From Haliclystus octoradiatus (taxonomy: Eukaryota > Cnidaria > Staurozoa > Stauromedusae > Haliclystidae), in contig OU744453.1 of the NCBI GenBank assembly GCA_916610825.1, positions 17,820,241 to 17,884,240 on the forward strand: a stretch of 64,000 nucleotides of DNA, given 5' to 3'. Of the stretch, positions 63,251 through 64,000 are shown piece by piece. The notes under the pieces are model-generated. The model saw only the letters and a list, made by a program, of their open reading frames with translations, did not search any database and had not been told where the DNA came from. The translations under genes were made by a program, and so were the position numbers. Within the stretch, counting starts at the first letter, position 1; each line of letters starts with the position of its first letter.

Positions 63251-64000
63251 GTGAAAAAAGACAACTGTGATTATGATCATCCGTCTTATATTATACTACA
63301 ATATTCATAAATGTTGAGATAGTTGAGAATCATTACACGCCGGGTATTTACAAGTCAATATCGAAAAGTACATAAATCATACAGTAAGCAAGCACATATT
63401 TGTATAGAGTATTGTGAAGTGCAACAAGTATTTGAATACATATACGTTCACAGAAACCAGTGAGCAAAGTTTTATACGCCTTTTGATGTCTTCTTCATGT
63501 AATTATTTCTTTTCTTATTATGTGTTTGATAACTGTATTGATGATAAGGCACCGCAACAGGGCCTAAAAAGCAATGGGACAATGTGTTAACCTGGATCAG
63601 ACATGTTACCTACCAAGAGGCAGATGCAATTTTAATATATTAGACACATAAGTTACCTTGATAGGAGGATCCATGCCCAATGTCACACCAGTTGGATGGC
63701 ATGTTTATAGTCCTTGCGATCAATTCGTCAAACATTAGTAGCAAATACATATCTACAGAAAGAAAGAAATGTGATATTGTTATCCAAGAATATTTATTAA
63801 ATTTTGTTTAAAGATATTCAATCACTTGAACAAACAGCAATAAATGTAGTTATTCCTACCTGTCTGCACATGACATTTTTCCTTTCATTTGAAAGACCTA
63901 CACGTGAAGGAAGATAAATATAATTAGGCATGTAACATTATAGCTAAAAACATTATCTTTTTCAAGATCAAATTTTACAAATCTTGAGGACAGGAAGACG

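Overview
This is AT-rich animal (metazoan) nuclear DNA: genes are split into short exons with GT/AG borders and long introns full of transposons, and there is no operon-like packing. The protein sequences point to an invertebrate. A tunicate or other marine invertebrate is possible, but the window does not settle it.

Layout. (1) 1 to about 40,000, + strand: the 3' part of a DCAF1 (VprBP) gene, the substrate receptor of CUL4-DDB1 ubiquitin ligases. Twenty-nine exons (544-39979) join in one frame to about 1,182 residues: armadillo-like repeats, LisH, WD40 propeller with two WDxR boxes, and an acidic tail. The upstream exons lie before the window. (2) 44,900-55,660, + strand: a secreted protein gene with a signal peptide, thrombospondin type-1 repeats and a PA14-like segment, ending next to a tandem array of exon-like units. 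(3) 59,216-60,533, - strand: an unrecognised, broken coding-like region.

Mobile DNA dominates. DCAF1 introns hold a structurally complete hAT transposon (1889-5501, 8-bp target duplication, four-exon transposase), which landed inside an older antisense LINE relic. They also hold two nearly identical non-LTR retrotransposons head to tail (8793-18842), separated and flanked by (CAT)n. The downstream copy is full length, with an esterase-like ORF1, a small middle ORF and ORF2 (endonuclease, reverse transcriptase, zinc knuckle). The upstream copy lacks ORF1 and the first seven codons of ORF2. Several short nonautonomous families are visible: a hAT-like 175-bp MITE (TIR CAGGGTCCGAC, 8-bp duplications), a TA-flanked MITE (TIR CAGTGAAACC), a GC-ended element with TIR ggggtaactcc, a palindromic GTTCATGAAC family seen only in the first 33 kb, larger foldback elements, and tRNA-derived SINEs.

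The elements bear on the host genes by inflating introns (the exon 4-5 intron is about 11.1 kb, nearly all LINE), by duplicating a splice donor (23211-23227), and by sharing a trinucleotide repeat with DCAF1 coding sequence. The most novel features are the CAT-repeat-associated LINE pair, its ORF1/middle-ORF/ORF2 arrangement, the tandem exon-like array at 54 kb, and the local GTTCATGAAC family. All coordinates were read by eye; no alignment or database search was run.
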